Positions 23,667 to 32,828 of a stretch of DNA of 64,000 nt are shown here, piece by piece. The position numbers and the translations under genes were made by a program. Position 1 is the stretch's first letter; every line of letters starts with the position of its first letter. Location of the stretch: assembly GCA_000702025.1 (NCBI GenBank), contig JNKJ01000016.1, positions 1 to 64,000 of the forward strand. The letters run 5' to 3'. The notes under the pieces are model-generated. The model searched no databases, had not been told where the DNA came from, and saw nothing but the letters and a program-made list of their open reading frames with translations. Source of the DNA: Blautia schinkii DSM 10518. GTDB taxonomy: Bacteria; Bacillota; Clostridia; Lachnospirales; Lachnospiraceae.

Positions 23667-24950
23667 TCAGAAGCCTTCCTGCCCGGCATCCTTAGCAAGA
23701 GCCCGGCGTGTGTTGTCATACTCTTCCAAAACTTCCTTCGGTGTCATTGCGCCAACGAACATTTCCTGAATCAGCTCACTGATCTTGCCGCCGTCATAGA
23801 AGTATACACTAGCCTCCGCACCCTGAAGCTCTCCTGTGGAATTTGCCTTAAGGTCTGTAAAAGCCTTGGTCGGACTTGCTTCTGCGCCCTTGATGGATGC
23901 AGAAACATAAGTTTTCTTCTCATCATAAAGCTTCTTCACATTCTCGTCACGAGCCAGGAAATCCAGATACTGCTTTGCCGCCTCAACATTTTCGCTGCCT
24001 GCGTTGATACATTTCGTAGTTCCGCCTGCCGTAAGAGTAACCAACGTATTGTCACACAGCGGGTCCGGGAACATACTGTATTCGTCAGGATTTACCACAT
24101 CCCCAAGGTTATCCACCAGCTCGTTCGGATAAGAACCATGAATAATAATCATACCATATTTACCACTATTGATGGCTTCATAGGAGTTGTCGTAAATATT
24201 AGACATATGATTCTCACCGAAATATCCGGCTTCCTCCATCTCCTGCAGCTGTTCCAGAGCCTGAACAAATTCCGGGACATCCGCAAAACCAATCTCATTT
24301 GTATTTAACTGCTTGTAAAGATCCGGGTTATTCTGAGCCGCCAGCGCACTCACACCCTCCATCCAGTAATGCGTATGCCACAAATCCTTCACAAACTCAT
24401 AAACCGGAGTAATTCCCGCTTCCGCCAGCTTATCGCAGGCTGCCTTAAACTCCTCATAATTCGTCGGAACCTTAATACCAAGCTCCTCAAACACAGCCGG
24501 TTTATACAGCACACCGTTCGTATCATCCACACCTGCAGTATTCTGCGCATACAGCACACCGTCAATCGAGTTTCCGTCAATCGCCCACTGCTCCAGCTTC
24601 TCTACCCAAGCTTCATTAGAAAGGTCTACCATATTCTTCTGGGGATTAAAATCCTTCAATTTCGTTCCGGAATAAGACATAAATAAATCCGGCCCCTCTC
24701 CGGTATTCAATTTAGATTTGATGATTGTCTGATACTGGTCATCCGGACTCAACTGAAAATCAATGGCAATTCCCGTCTCCTCCTCAAACGCCTTCGCCAA
24801 CTCACGATCCACATCCAAAATCCAGTTCTGGCTCGCCGCAAAAGTAAGAGTCGTCGTCCCCTCCTTTTCCGCATGCGCCACAATCCCCGTAGGCAGCACC
24901 ATAGCCGCCGCCAGACCTACCGCTGTTAATCTCTTCCAACTTTTCCTCAT
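23667..24950 (-). CDS. extracellular sugar-binding protein, second system
   Basis: This 427-residue family 1 binding protein has an N-terminal signal peptide (about 28 residues) ending VAHA before EKEG, a type I signal-peptidase site, and no lipobox cysteine. The mature part shows the two-lobe pattern (LTFAASQNW, GEGPDLFMSYSGTKL, GKYGMIIIHGSYPNE). A binding protein without a lipid anchor is unusual for a Gram-positive importer; it may be retained by interaction or by a missed anchor. GGGAGG precedes the ATG. It is the first gene of the transport operon, divergent from the kinase gene. Confidence 0.86.
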   Translation of the reverse strand: MRKSWKRLTAVGLAAAMVLPTGIVAHAEKEGTTTLTFAASQNWILDVDRELAKAFEEETGIAIDFQLSPDDQYQTIIKSKLNTGEGPDLFMSYSGTKLKDFNPQKNMVDLSNEAWVEKLEQWAIDGNSIDGVLYAQNTAGVDDTNGVLYKPAVFEELGIKVPTNYEEFKAACDKLAEAGITPVYEFVKDLWHTHYWMEGVSALAAQNNPDLYKQLNTNEIGFADVPEFVQALEQLQEMEEAGYFGENHMSNIYDNSYEAINSGKYGMIIIHGSYPNELVDNLGDVVNPDEYSMFPDPLCDNTLVTLTAGGTTKCINAGSENVEAAKQYLDFLARDENVKKLYDEKKTYVSASIKGAEASPTKAFTDLKANSTGELQGAEASVYFYDGGKISELIQEMFVGAMTPKEVLEEYDNTRRALAKDAGQEGF

Positions 24951-25387
24951 GATTCTTTCCTCCCTTAATCTTTCTTCCCCGGCTTAGTCATCCGGTATTA
25001 TTTCTTAACTGATGACTTGATTATAATAGAAATCTCTACTTTTCTAAATGCATAAAACTGACTTCTCATGTGGACGATTTTGAACAACCGAAACACAGCT
25101 TTACAACTCTCCCATTGTGTATTATATTGAAAACAGATAAAAGCGAAAAAACAGAAGACTTTTATAATAATCCGTTTTTAGGAATCAATAAAAATTTTGC
25201 ATCAAGGTGGTGCAAAATTCGGCGAAAGCGACAAAAAGCGTGCCCAACAGGGGGAGCTCGAGGGGGCATTCGGGCTTTCGCAACTCTGAGATTGCCCCCT
25301 CGAACCCGCATTCGAGCTTTCCCGCCCCGGCATTATCCCCCTCGAACCCTAAAATTTTGAATCCTTTTATAAAAAGAGGCCCCCACC
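24951..25387. promoter_or_regulatory. divergent control region between ABC operon and YesM/YesN
   Basis: This 437-bp gap contains a minus-strand TATAAT (25020-25025) about 70 bp before the binding-protein gene. Toward the kinase it contains a GC-rich stretch (about 25250-25365) with the 11-bp inverted repeat TCGAGGGGGCA/TGCCCCCTCGA and two further CCCCCTCGAACC copies. No small gene is seen. The repeats could be regulator sites or a leader hairpin; which is not decidable by eye. Confidence 0.45.
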
Positions 25388-27238
25388 ATGAACGAGAAAA
25401 AATCCCCCCTACAAAAGAAAGCCGCCATCCTGCGTCATTCCATCCAGTCAAAAATCTTCCTTGCCTACGGAAGTATTTTTCTGCTGCTCATCATTCTGGT
25501 AAGCTTCGTATATTATACCACCTCTTACCAGAACTTTCTTGAAAACCGCGCCCATACCTCCCGGCAGCTCTCCAAAATCATCTCCGCCCAGACAGACCAA
25601 TACCTAAATTCCCTGAACAGCATACAAAAACGCATCCTGGAATCCGAGGACATACTCTCCTATATTTTTGAAGACGCCCCAGACCGTAACGTGATCCAGG
25701 ACCGGGCTTTCCGCCAGAATATCTACAGCATCACAGGGTATGACCTGGATTTTTACCATATGAACATCTACAACATGCAAGACCAGACTCTCCTAACCTT
25801 CGGGCAGAACTACGATTACCGCGAATATGAAATCCCTGATCAGCTTAAGCAGAACCTCATCAATCCCGTTCTCGAAAAAAACGGCGCTGTCTACCTGGAG
25901 CCTCTTGGGCAGGAAGCTTTATACCGCCCGATCAAAGACGCTGCACCCACGGTATCACTCCTTCGCGCCTTCGGACGCTACGCGCTCACCACGCCCAAGG
26001 CTGTGATCGAGATACAGGCAAGCTACAGCAAGCTGGATAGCATCATCTCCGATATGGTACTTTCCTACGGAAACAAAGAAGAACAGATCGTCATTTTCAA
26101 CGACAACAAAGAGCTAATCTATCCGGAAACTTTTCCCCGGGAAGCTCTTGCCTACTACGCATCCCTGGATACGGATGGCGAATTCCTCTTTACCAACCCG
26201 GACACAAAAGAAAAAGAAATGGTAACCGCTTACCACTCCCCATTTTTAAACCTCACCACCATGCTGCTCACGCCGGAATCCTACCTTTCCAGCAACCGGC
26301 GGCTTTTCCTCAGTGCAAGTCTTGGAATCTTCGGCATTTCCCTGCTTGTCCTGATGCTTATCACCTATAAAATTGCCAAAAGTATTTCCTCTCCTCTCAC
26401 AGAGCTTAAGGACAGGATATCCGCATTAGAGCTGGACAGCATCTCAGAGGAGCTTAAGCTTCCCGGTTCCGGCGAATCCCTAAACGAATCCTTCAGCGAG
26501 GTGGAGGTTTTAAACAAAGCATACAATCGTATGCAGCTCCGTCTGAAAAAATCCCTGGACGATATTGTAGCCTCCCGCACCCTGTCCATGCATTCCCAGC
26601 TCATGGCCCTGCAGGCGCAGATGGATTCCCACTTTCTTTACAATACGCTAACCATCATTTCCATTATTGCGGAGGAAAATGATGATATGCAGGCCTCTGC
26701 CATGTGCATGAAGCTGACGGAAATGCTCCGCTACATAACCGAGGATTTTGCCAAGGAGAGCACCTTTGAACAGGAGCTGCACCACTGCCGCAACTATACC
26801 GACCTCATGTCCATCCGTTTCGGCAGGAAAATCCAATTTCTCTATCAGACAGAGGATGCGCTCCTTTGTGTAAAAGTCCCCCGCCTGATTCTGCAGCCCG
26901 TGGTAGAAAACTGTGTGAAATACTCCCGCAGAGAGAATACTGTGCTGGAGGTTTCCATCCGCACTTATATTGAGGACGACTGGTGGAAACTCGAGATTAA
27001 AGACAATGGAGACGGTTTTTCCAAAGATGCTCTGTCAGGAATCCAGGAGCGCATCCGCGGACTGAACGAAGAAACCGTGCATACTTTAAGCATTGACGGG
27101 CTTGGCCTGGCAAATATTTATCTCAGGCTGAAGCTTTACTATGACAATCAATTTATTTTCCAGTTGGAAAACCGCCAGGATACAGAGGATGTCAGCGGCG
27201 CATCCATCACAATAGGAGGACCTTACCATGCATTCTGA
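25388..27238 (+). CDS. YesM-type sensor histidine kinase, second system
   Basis: This 616-residue kinase has TM1 (about 25-45), an extracellular sensor domain of about 260 residues, TM2 (about 305-328), a HAMP region, the kinase box QMDSHFLYNTL with His415 (NP of the usual INPHF replaced by DS) and a HATPase domain with ENCVKYS and DNGDGF. It is divergent from the ABC transporter it probably controls. It overlaps the response-regulator gene by 11 nt. The start ATG lacks a strong Shine-Dalgarno (AGAGGC 7 nt upstream). Confidence 0.86.
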   Translation: MNEKKSPLQKKAAILRHSIQSKIFLAYGSIFLLLIILVSFVYYTTSYQNFLENRAHTSRQLSKIISAQTDQYLNSLNSIQKRILESEDILSYIFEDAPDRNVIQDRAFRQNIYSITGYDLDFYHMNIYNMQDQTLLTFGQNYDYREYEIPDQLKQNLINPVLEKNGAVYLEPLGQEALYRPIKDAAPTVSLLRAFGRYALTTPKAVIEIQASYSKLDSIISDMVLSYGNKEEQIVIFNDNKELIYPETFPREALAYYASLDTDGEFLFTNPDTKEKEMVTAYHSPFLNLTTMLLTPESYLSSNRRLFLSASLGIFGISLLVLMLITYKIAKSISSPLTELKDRISALELDSISEELKLPGSGESLNESFSEVEVLNKAYNRMQLRLKKSLDDIVASRTLSMHSQLMALQAQMDSHFLYNTLTIISIIAEENDDMQASAMCMKLTEMLRYITEDFAKESTFEQELHHCRNYTDLMSIRFGRKIQFLYQTEDALLCVKVPRLILQPVVENCVKYSRRENTVLEVSIRTYIEDDWWKLEIKDNGDGFSKDALSGIQERIRGLNEETVHTLSIDGLGLANIYLRLKLYYDNQFIFQLENRQDTEDVSGASITIGGPYHAF

Positions 27239-28799
27239 AACAACAATACGGATATTCATTGCTGAGGATGAGCCAATCATATTAAACAACATTGCCAAAA
27301 AAGCATCAAAAGCCGGGGCCTGGGTAGAAATCGCCGGTTTGGTAGAAAGCGGCAGTGAAGCGCTCTCCGGACTTTCCGCCTCCCCAGCCGATATCCTGAT
27401 TACGGACATTGAAATGCCGGGTATGAACGGTCTGGAATTAATCCGCACCGTGCGAGAGCTTTACCCTCAGATGAAGATTGTGATTCTGAGCGGCTACAGC
27501 AATTTTGAATACGCCAGGACCGCCCTGCGCTATGGGGTAAACGATTATCTGCTTAAACCTGTTGCCCAGGAAACGCTTACAGAGCTGCTCACAAAGCTTG
27601 GAAAAGAGATTGCCCAGGAGAAATCCAGAGACCGCCGGGATATTCTTTCCATGGCATTAAACGGCAGCATAGCCGCTTCGGATTTCCCTGCCTCACTGAC
27701 AGAGGGCTGTTTTTACCTGATGTCCCTTACCTTGGGAAATTATGCAGGGAATTATGCGCTGCACTATGGAACCCCGGAAATATCAGAGGAATATTTAAAG
27801 CTTTGGGACCGCTTCCAGCTCGCCGACTGCCTGGATGGATTCTCAGATCTCACACATGCCTGGTTGATTGACGAGGCATATCCTCTGTGCAAATTTGCCA
27901 TCCTCCACAGCACCAAAGGCCAGCTTTCCGTAGGACGGCTCCGCCTTGCGATGGAGCAATACTGCAGCAGGAAGTTTTCTGCATATCCTTATTTGCTGCT
28001 TGCCTATCCCCGCCCCATCACCTGCCATGAAATCTGGGACACAGCGAAAAAGCTGCGGCAGACTGCCCTTGAGCTTTCCCGTCCATTTGCCCGGGATGCC
28101 TGCTTATCGGACGAAATTGCAGACAAACGCAATGCTGCCTTCGCGGAAATCACCCAAGCCACAGGTGTGATGAAAAATCTTTCCCCCACAGCCCTTCTTC
28201 CATACGCAGAGAGAACCACAGGGGAATTTCTGGACAAAGCGTACCCTTCACAATTATTATTAAAATTTGTATCGGAAGTGTTCACCTGCGTAGAAGCTGC
28301 ATTCATGGCTGACAGCAGTTTATGCAGAAATGCGGCTGCGTCTGTTTACGGAGGCTTCTATTCCTGCCCGGATAAAGAGGCTTTTCTTAAAATGTTCACC
28401 GACCAGCTCCAACGGCTGCTTACGGAGAACAGTACCAGCCTTGGCAGCGACAACCTATGCGAGAAAATCACGGGATATATCCAGGCGCATTATTGCTCCC
28501 GTCTGTCACTCAATGACATATCCGAGCATTTCGGGTATACCTCCTCCTACATCAACAGGATATTTAAAAAAGAGCTTGGAATATCTCCCTTGCAGTACAT
28601 AACAGATTTAAAAATAAAGAAAGCCAAGGAACTCCTCCGCGTGGAGCAGCCCATGGATATTCAGGATATCGCTGCAGCCATCGGCTACGAAGATGCACGG
28701 TATTTCAGCCGGGTATTCAAAAGCGAAACAGGGACAACACCCTCCGCTTTTTCCTCTGCAAGGCAAGACGCTTTTTCCTCTGCAAAGGAAAGTGATTGA
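27228..28799 (+). CDS. YesN-type response regulator, second system
   Basis: This 523-residue regulator has a receiver domain (1-125) with acidic pair EDE near residue 12 and phospho-acceptor Asp60 in ITDIEMPGMNG, a variable middle and a C-terminal AraC helix-turn-helix pair (about 410-510; LSLNDISEHFGYTSSYINRIF, IQDIAAAIGYEDARYFSRVF). GGAGGA precedes the ATG inside the kinase gene. The extreme C-terminus carries a duplicated FSSA(R/K) stretch. It should activate the divergent ABC transporter. Confidence 0.87.
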   Translation: MHSETTIRIFIAEDEPIILNNIAKKASKAGAWVEIAGLVESGSEALSGLSASPADILITDIEMPGMNGLELIRTVRELYPQMKIVILSGYSNFEYARTALRYGVNDYLLKPVAQETLTELLTKLGKEIAQEKSRDRRDILSMALNGSIAASDFPASLTEGCFYLMSLTLGNYAGNYALHYGTPEISEEYLKLWDRFQLADCLDGFSDLTHAWLIDEAYPLCKFAILHSTKGQLSVGRLRLAMEQYCSRKFSAYPYLLLAYPRPITCHEIWDTAKKLRQTALELSRPFARDACLSDEIADKRNAAFAEITQATGVMKNLSPTALLPYAERTTGEFLDKAYPSQLLLKFVSEVFTCVEAAFMADSSLCRNAAASVYGGFYSCPDKEAFLKMFTDQLQRLLTENSTSLGSDNLCEKITGYIQAHYCSRLSLNDISEHFGYTSSYINRIFKKELGISPLQYITDLKIKKAKELLRVEQPMDIQDIAAAIGYEDARYFSRVFKSETGTTPSAFSSARQDAFSSAKESD

Positions 28800-28842
28800 C
28801 AAACACAACCAGTCTGTTTATAATATAAATGAACGTGTTCAT
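28796..28842 (+). promoter_or_regulatory. promoter and operator of TetR operon
   Basis: TTGACA (28796-28801), 17-bp spacer, TATAAT (28819-28824), then the dyad AATGAACGTGTTCATT (28828-28843 region) just past the -10. TetR-family operators of form TGAAC-N2-GTTCA are common. Placement at the start site implies autorepression. The -35 overlaps the last codons of the response-regulator gene. Confidence 0.85.
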
Positions 28843-28914
28843 TAAAATAAAACGTCCATGCAGGCATGTCCGATTGGCTCGTTGCCCACAGAAAAGGACC
28901 AAAAGGGGATTCGG

Positions 28915-29484
28915 ATGCGAAAAAAGGATGATACTCTGCGGGATACTTTGCTGAATTCAGCCCAAAGCATAGCAGACACGGAAGGCATAGAGGCCGTCAA
29001 TATCCGTTCTATTGCGAAAAAAGCCGGTATTGCAAGCGGAACCGTATACAATTACTTTTCCAATAAAGACGAGATTCTTCTCGCCCTTACCGAAGAATAC
29101 TGGAAACAAACCCTGCAGGAAATGAAAACTGAAATTACCGCGGATTCTTTTTGCGGACAGCTTCAGCAAATCTTTTATTATCTTAAGGAGCGAATAGACC
29201 AATCCGCCGGCAAGCTCATGAACAGCCTTGGAAACGTAGAAATGGCAGGACAGGCAAATATGGCATCTATGCAGTCCGTGCTGGAAACAGCCTTAATCCG
29301 GAGTATGGAGCAAGACGCGGATATCCGCAAGGATGTTTGGGATGAAACATTTACCAAAGAGCAATTCGCACGCTTTATCATGATGAACATGATGATGCTG
29401 TTAAAAACACACGCGCCTGATATCACTTTCTTTATCCGGATTATTAAACGTACTATCTACCAGTACAGCGAATACGACAGATGA
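28915..29484 (+). CDS. TetR-family transcriptional regulator
   Basis: This 189-residue repressor has an N-terminal helix-turn-helix (IRSIAKKAGIASGTVYNYFSNKDEIL, about residues 25-50) and an all-helical, Met-rich C-terminal ligand domain. The start ATG at 28915 is preceded by AAGGGGA; an earlier in-frame ATG at 28858 has no site. The palindrome at its promoter fits autoregulation. Two small membrane-protein genes follow on the same strand and are its probable targets. Confidence 0.86.
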   Translation: MRKKDDTLRDTLLNSAQSIADTEGIEAVNIRSIAKKAGIASGTVYNYFSNKDEILLALTEEYWKQTLQEMKTEITADSFCGQLQQIFYYLKERIDQSAGKLMNSLGNVEMAGQANMASMQSVLETALIRSMEQDADIRKDVWDETFTKEQFARFIMMNMMMLLKTHAPDITFFIRIIKRTIYQYSEYDR

Positions 29485-29574
29485 ACCATCAGACTAGCGA
29501 ATGCTTCATTTACTTAACAGTCGTTTAATGATTTCTTGACATCCACTAAGCTCAACCTAACGGAGGGATAATTT

Positions 29575-30243
29575 ATGCCACAAGCTATTGCAGAAACTGT
29601 TTTTGATGTATGCTATCTTTGCTTTGCACTGATTGCAGGCCTTACTATGTTTATAAAAGGAAATAATCCTTTGGTGAAAAAAGCCGGGTTAATGGCCGCC
29701 CTGCTTGGCGCCGGAGATTCCTTTCACCTTGTCCCGCGCGCCTACGCCCTTTGGACAACCGGACTGGAAGCCAATGCGGCTGCGCTGGGAGTCGGAAAAT
29801 TCATTACTTCCATCACCATGACCATCTTCTACCTGATTTTATATTACATTTGGCGCGACCGCTATCACATTAAAGAGCGCAAGAGCCTCACTGTGGCAAT
29901 GTGGGTATTATCCATATTACGTATCGCCCTTTGCCTGCTTCCCCAAAACCAGTGGCTTACATACCATCAGCCATTACTGTTTGGAGTGCTCCGCAACATA
30001 CCGTTTGCAATTATGGGAATTATCATTATTGTTATTTTTGCACAGGAAACAAAAAAGGCAAACGATTCCGTATTCCGTTTTATGCCCCTGGCAGTGGCCT
30101 TATCCTTTGGATTTTATCTGCCGGTCGTTCTGTTCAGCGGCACATTACCCATCATCGGCATGCTTATGATCCCGAAAACACTTGCCTACGTCTGGATTGT
30201 TCTGATGGGCTGGCAGCTCTACAAACAACAAAAGACCCAATAA
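29575..30243 (+). CDS. seven-helix membrane protein of unknown function
   Basis: This 222-residue, very hydrophobic protein has about seven predicted helices and a short basic C-terminus (KQQKTQ). Polar features inside the helices include GAGDSFHLVPRAY (about 42-54), so the histidine lies near the membrane centre. GGAGGG precedes the ATG. I do not recognise the family. It is 22 bp from the DUF2871-type gene and follows the TetR gene, a grouping typical of small stress or efflux-like cassettes. Confidence 0.7.
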   Translation: MPQAIAETVFDVCYLCFALIAGLTMFIKGNNPLVKKAGLMAALLGAGDSFHLVPRAYALWTTGLEANAAALGVGKFITSITMTIFYLILYYIWRDRYHIKERKSLTVAMWVLSILRIALCLLPQNQWLTYHQPLLFGVLRNIPFAIMGIIIIVIFAQETKKANDSVFRFMPLAVALSFGFYLPVVLFSGTLPIIGMLMIPKTLAYVWIVLMGWQLYKQQKTQ

Positions 30244-30265
30244 AAAAGCATAGAAGGAGATACTT

Positions 30266-30682
30266 ATGATGACCAAACGTTACGCAAATCTGGCTTTGGT
30301 GTATGCAATCATTGCCATGATATTTGGAGTATTTTACAGGGAATTTACAAAATTCAGTCATTTTACCGGTAAGACAAATCTGTCTGTCATGCACACACAT
30401 TACTTTATGTTGGGAATGTTCTTTTTCCTTATACTGATGCTCATTGAAAAAGCATTTTCCTTTTCTGATAAAGGCGTTGGGAAGATCATAATCATTTATC
30501 AAATCGGACTGAATGTTACCGGCATCGGTTTCCTAATGAGAGGCTTAACCCAGGTATGGGGAACCGAGTTAAGCAAAGGCCTGGACGCTTCTATTTCCGG
30601 AATTGCGGGGATTGGACATATTTTGATTGGTGTCTGTATTATACTTTTACTGCTGAAAATCAGAAAGCAGACAGTTTCGTAG
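30266..30682 (+). CDS. DUF2871-type membrane protein
   Basis: This 138-residue protein has four predicted helices and the signature VFYREFTKFSHFTGKTNLSV followed by MHTHYFMLGM, typical of the DUF2871 family, whose role is unknown. The MHTHYF histidines and the REF charge pair are the conserved polar residues. AGGAGA precedes the ATG, and it shares a transcript with the seven-helix gene. A hairpin terminator follows at 30768. Confidence 0.82.
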   Translation: MMTKRYANLALVYAIIAMIFGVFYREFTKFSHFTGKTNLSVMHTHYFMLGMFFFLILMLIEKAFSFSDKGVGKIIIIYQIGLNVTGIGFLMRGLTQVWGTELSKGLDASISGIAGIGHILIGVCIILLLLKIRKQTVS

Positions 30683-30767
30683 ACCGTAGACATTCGCAGA
30701 AAAAATTCATAAAATCTTAGAGGATTAAAAAATCAAATATGTTTTTAGTTCCCTAAGACCACCTTTG

Positions 30768-30803
30768 AAACTCCCCTAAAGCTACGGCTGAAGGGGAGTT
30801 TTC
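30768..30803 (+). terminator. terminator after DUF2871 gene
   Basis: AAACTCCCC...GGGGAGTTT with a 16-nt loop and trailing T-run. A degenerate copy with the same loop core (CTACGGCTG) recurs at 32401, so it belongs to the duplicated module. Confidence 0.85.
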
Positions 30804-31232
30804 TAATTCTTTTTATTAAAAATGGTTAAATAAGCTCTAAAAACCATACAAACCTGTCCGCCTGGCTATCTGTCCCAGCTCTCCCCGCTGTTCAAACTGT
30901 CCAACTGACTAAATTACTACTTGTATCATACACAATAAAATGATATATTGTATCTACAGACAACAGTGGTCCTGCAGGTTTGCCTCTGTTGTAGTATTTC
31001 TTTTAGCTTTTGTAGTATTTCTCCAGTTTTTAATCTTTATTTGCTTTTACTTATCTGCAGTTTTAAGAACTTTTCTTAATAAGTTTCAGTCCATTCCGGG
31101 CGAATCTATTTCAACCAGAACCATCCAAAGTTTTAATGAAAACCATATAAAAATAAAAGAAAACTGTTGTCTGTATTTTTTTCTCATACTATAATGGAGA
31201 CAGAAACCTGTACGACCTGAAAAGGAGGTCCT
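30804..31232 (+). promoter_or_regulatory. leader and promoters of Rpn-like module 1
   Basis: This 429-bp gene-free stretch is repeated at 32437-32828. It has an outer promoter TTGTAT-17-TATATT (about 30920-30950), a 12-bp inverted repeat ACAGACAACAGT...ACTGTTGTCTGT about 200 bp apart, and an inner promoter TTGTCT (31167-31172)-17-TATAAT (31190-31195) whose -35 lies in the right arm of that repeat. Next to the start, GACCT...AGGTC encloses AAGGAGG in a small hairpin. Confidence 0.65.
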
Positions 31233-32123
31233 ATGCAGGAAAACCCGCAAAAGAAAACAAACACTGATACCTACAGTCAGGCCGAGGATGCTGCCCTGAA
31301 AGCAGCGGCGATTTACTTCGGAGATATCCTTTTCCCTTATCTGGGAATCAAGGAAAGACCGATAGGAATCGCCCCGACGGAAATGGTCCATCTGGAAATC
31401 AAAAAAATGTACGAGGATTTCAACTACCAGATGAAGGGAAACCGCTGGTACCATTTCGAATTCGAAAGCACCAGTCTTACTCTGGATGATTTAAAACGCT
31501 TTCGTGAATACGAAGCCGTCACCAGCCGCACTTACGGAGTTGCTGTCACTACCTTTGTTATCTGCTCCTCAAAAGTAAAAAAGCCAATGTGGTTTTTTAC
31601 CGAAGGCATAAATACTTACCGGGTAAATATCATTCGCCTGAAATCTATGAAAGCAGACGAAGTATTCCGCAATCTCTCCGAAAAAAGTGCAGAAAACATC
31701 TTAAAAGCAGACCTGGTCCCCATCATGCTGACTCCGCTCATGGATGGCACCATCCCACAGAAAGACCGAATCCGCCAAGGTTTCTCCTGGCTGAAACAAA
31801 CCTACGACAATATCAGTCCCATTGATACACAAAAGATGCAGGCAGTGCTCTATGCACTTGCAGGAAAAATGCTGGATAAATTAGATATGAAAGAGATTAA
31901 GGAGGAAATGACTATGACACTACTTGGGCAAATGCTTATGGAAGATGGCATTGAAAAAGGTAAAGAGTTGGGTATTGAGCAGGGTATTGAGCAGGGTATC
32001 AATCAGGGCATTGAGCTTACAAAAACAGCTTGGAAACTTTCTGCTCAAGGCGAATCTGCTGAATCCATTGCCAATAAACTGCAGGTTTCTATAGAAAAGG
32101 TTCTTAAAATCCTGGATTTGTAA
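31233..32123 (+). CDS. Rpn-like PD-(D/E)XK nuclease family protein, module 1
   Basis: This 296-residue protein has an N-terminal region with FGDILFPYLGI and an acidic strand HFEFES (about 70-75) like the nuclease core of the Rpn/PD-(D/E)XK transposase-related group, then DDLKRFREYEAV. The C-terminal helical part (from about 228) reads MTLLGQMLMEDGI, a run of GIEQ/GINQ tetrapeptides and KLSAQGESAESIANKLQ. AAGGAGG plus ATG occur inside the gene at 31899-31916, so the C-terminal 69 residues can be made separately. In characterised Rpn proteins such a short form restrains the nuclease. Activity here is inferred. Confidence 0.78.
   Translation: MQENPQKKTNTDTYSQAEDAALKAAAIYFGDILFPYLGIKERPIGIAPTEMVHLEIKKMYEDFNYQMKGNRWYHFEFESTSLTLDDLKRFREYEAVTSRTYGVAVTTFVICSSKVKKPMWFFTEGINTYRVNIIRLKSMKADEVFRNLSEKSAENILKADLVPIMLTPLMDGTIPQKDRIRQGFSWLKQTYDNISPIDTQKMQAVLYALAGKMLDKLDMKEIKEEMTMTLLGQMLMEDGIEKGKELGIEQGIEQGINQGIELTKTAWKLSAQGESAESIANKLQVSIEKVLKILDL
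31914..32123 (+). CDS. intragenic C-terminal protein of module 1 (RpnS-like)
   Basis: An in-frame ATG at 31914 stands 8 nt after a perfect AAGGAGG (31899-31905), a better site than many true starts in this window. It would give a 69-residue, helical, Gln/Glu/Leu-rich protein identical to the end of the full-length nuclease. The independent occurrence of the same segment as a free-standing frame (33739-33912), with the same ribosome binding site, argues that this start is used. The proposed role is inhibitor of the long form. Confidence 0.68.
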   Translation: MTLLGQMLMEDGIEKGKELGIEQGIEQGINQGIELTKTAWKLSAQGESAESIANKLQVSIEKVLKILDL

Positions 32124-32188
32124 ACGTTTAAGCGCTTGCAGAAAAAAATGGATAAATTAGATATGAAAAAAATAAGGAGGAAATGACC

Positions 32189-32361
32189 ATGACACTTCTT
32201 TGACAAATGCTCATGGAAGATGGAATTGAAAAAGGTAAAGAGTTGGGTATCGATCAGGGCATTCAGCTTGCCAAAACAGCTATGAAACTTTTTGCTCAGA
32301 GTCCATCGCCGAAAAATTACAGACTTCCTTAGAAAGGGTGCATAAAATCCTCGAGTACTAA
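32189..32361 (+). pseudogene. broken free-standing C-terminal frame, module 1
   Basis: AAGGAGG and ATGACACTTCTT are kept, but the fifth codon is TGA and a deletion near 32298 removes part of the AQGES-coding stretch and shifts the frame, although the end still reads like the KVLKILE tail. It matches the intact free-standing frame at 33739-33912 of module 2, so this copy has decayed. Confidence 0.78.
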
Positions 32362-32400
32362 GCAGTTAAATACATTTTTCAACTAATCAAGAAAGTGACC

Positions 32401-32436
32401 AGAAATCCTCTAAAACTACGGCTGAAGGGGATTTCT
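32401..32436 (+). terminator. degenerate terminator copy starting module 2
   Basis: AGAAATCC...GGGGATTTCT with loop core CTACGGCTG, matching the hairpin at 30768. Flanking T-run is weaker. It marks the left end of the second module copy. Confidence 0.7.
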
Positions 32437-32762
32437 CTATCATTATTATTGAAAACTGTCAACAAACATACCACCATATCCACTTGGCCCGGTGTCCACA
32501 GAAGATGTTCACAGGAACAAATTATTACTTGTACTGTACACAATAAAATGATATATTTTAACTACAGACAACAGTGGTCCTGCAGGTTTGTCGCTGTTGT
32601 AGTATTTCTTTATCTTTCTTTACTTCACCTTTTTATTTGCTTCTATTTATCAGAAGTTTTAAGAACCTTTCTTAATAAGTTTCAGCCCATTCCGGGCAAA
32701 TCTATTTCAACCAAAACCACCCAAAGTTTTAACCAAAACCATATAAAAATGAAAGAAAACTG

Positions 32763-32791
32763 TTGTCTGTATTTTTTTCTCATACTATAAT
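32763..32791 (+). promoter_or_regulatory. promoter of Rpn-like module 2
   Basis: TTGTCT (32763-32768), 17-bp spacer, TATAAT (32786-32791), identical in design to 31167-31195. The leader up to 32828 again holds the GACCT...AGGTC hairpin around AAGGAGG. Confidence 0.72.
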
Positions 32792-32828
32792 GGAGACAGA
32801 AACCTGTACGACCTGAAAAGGAGGTCCT

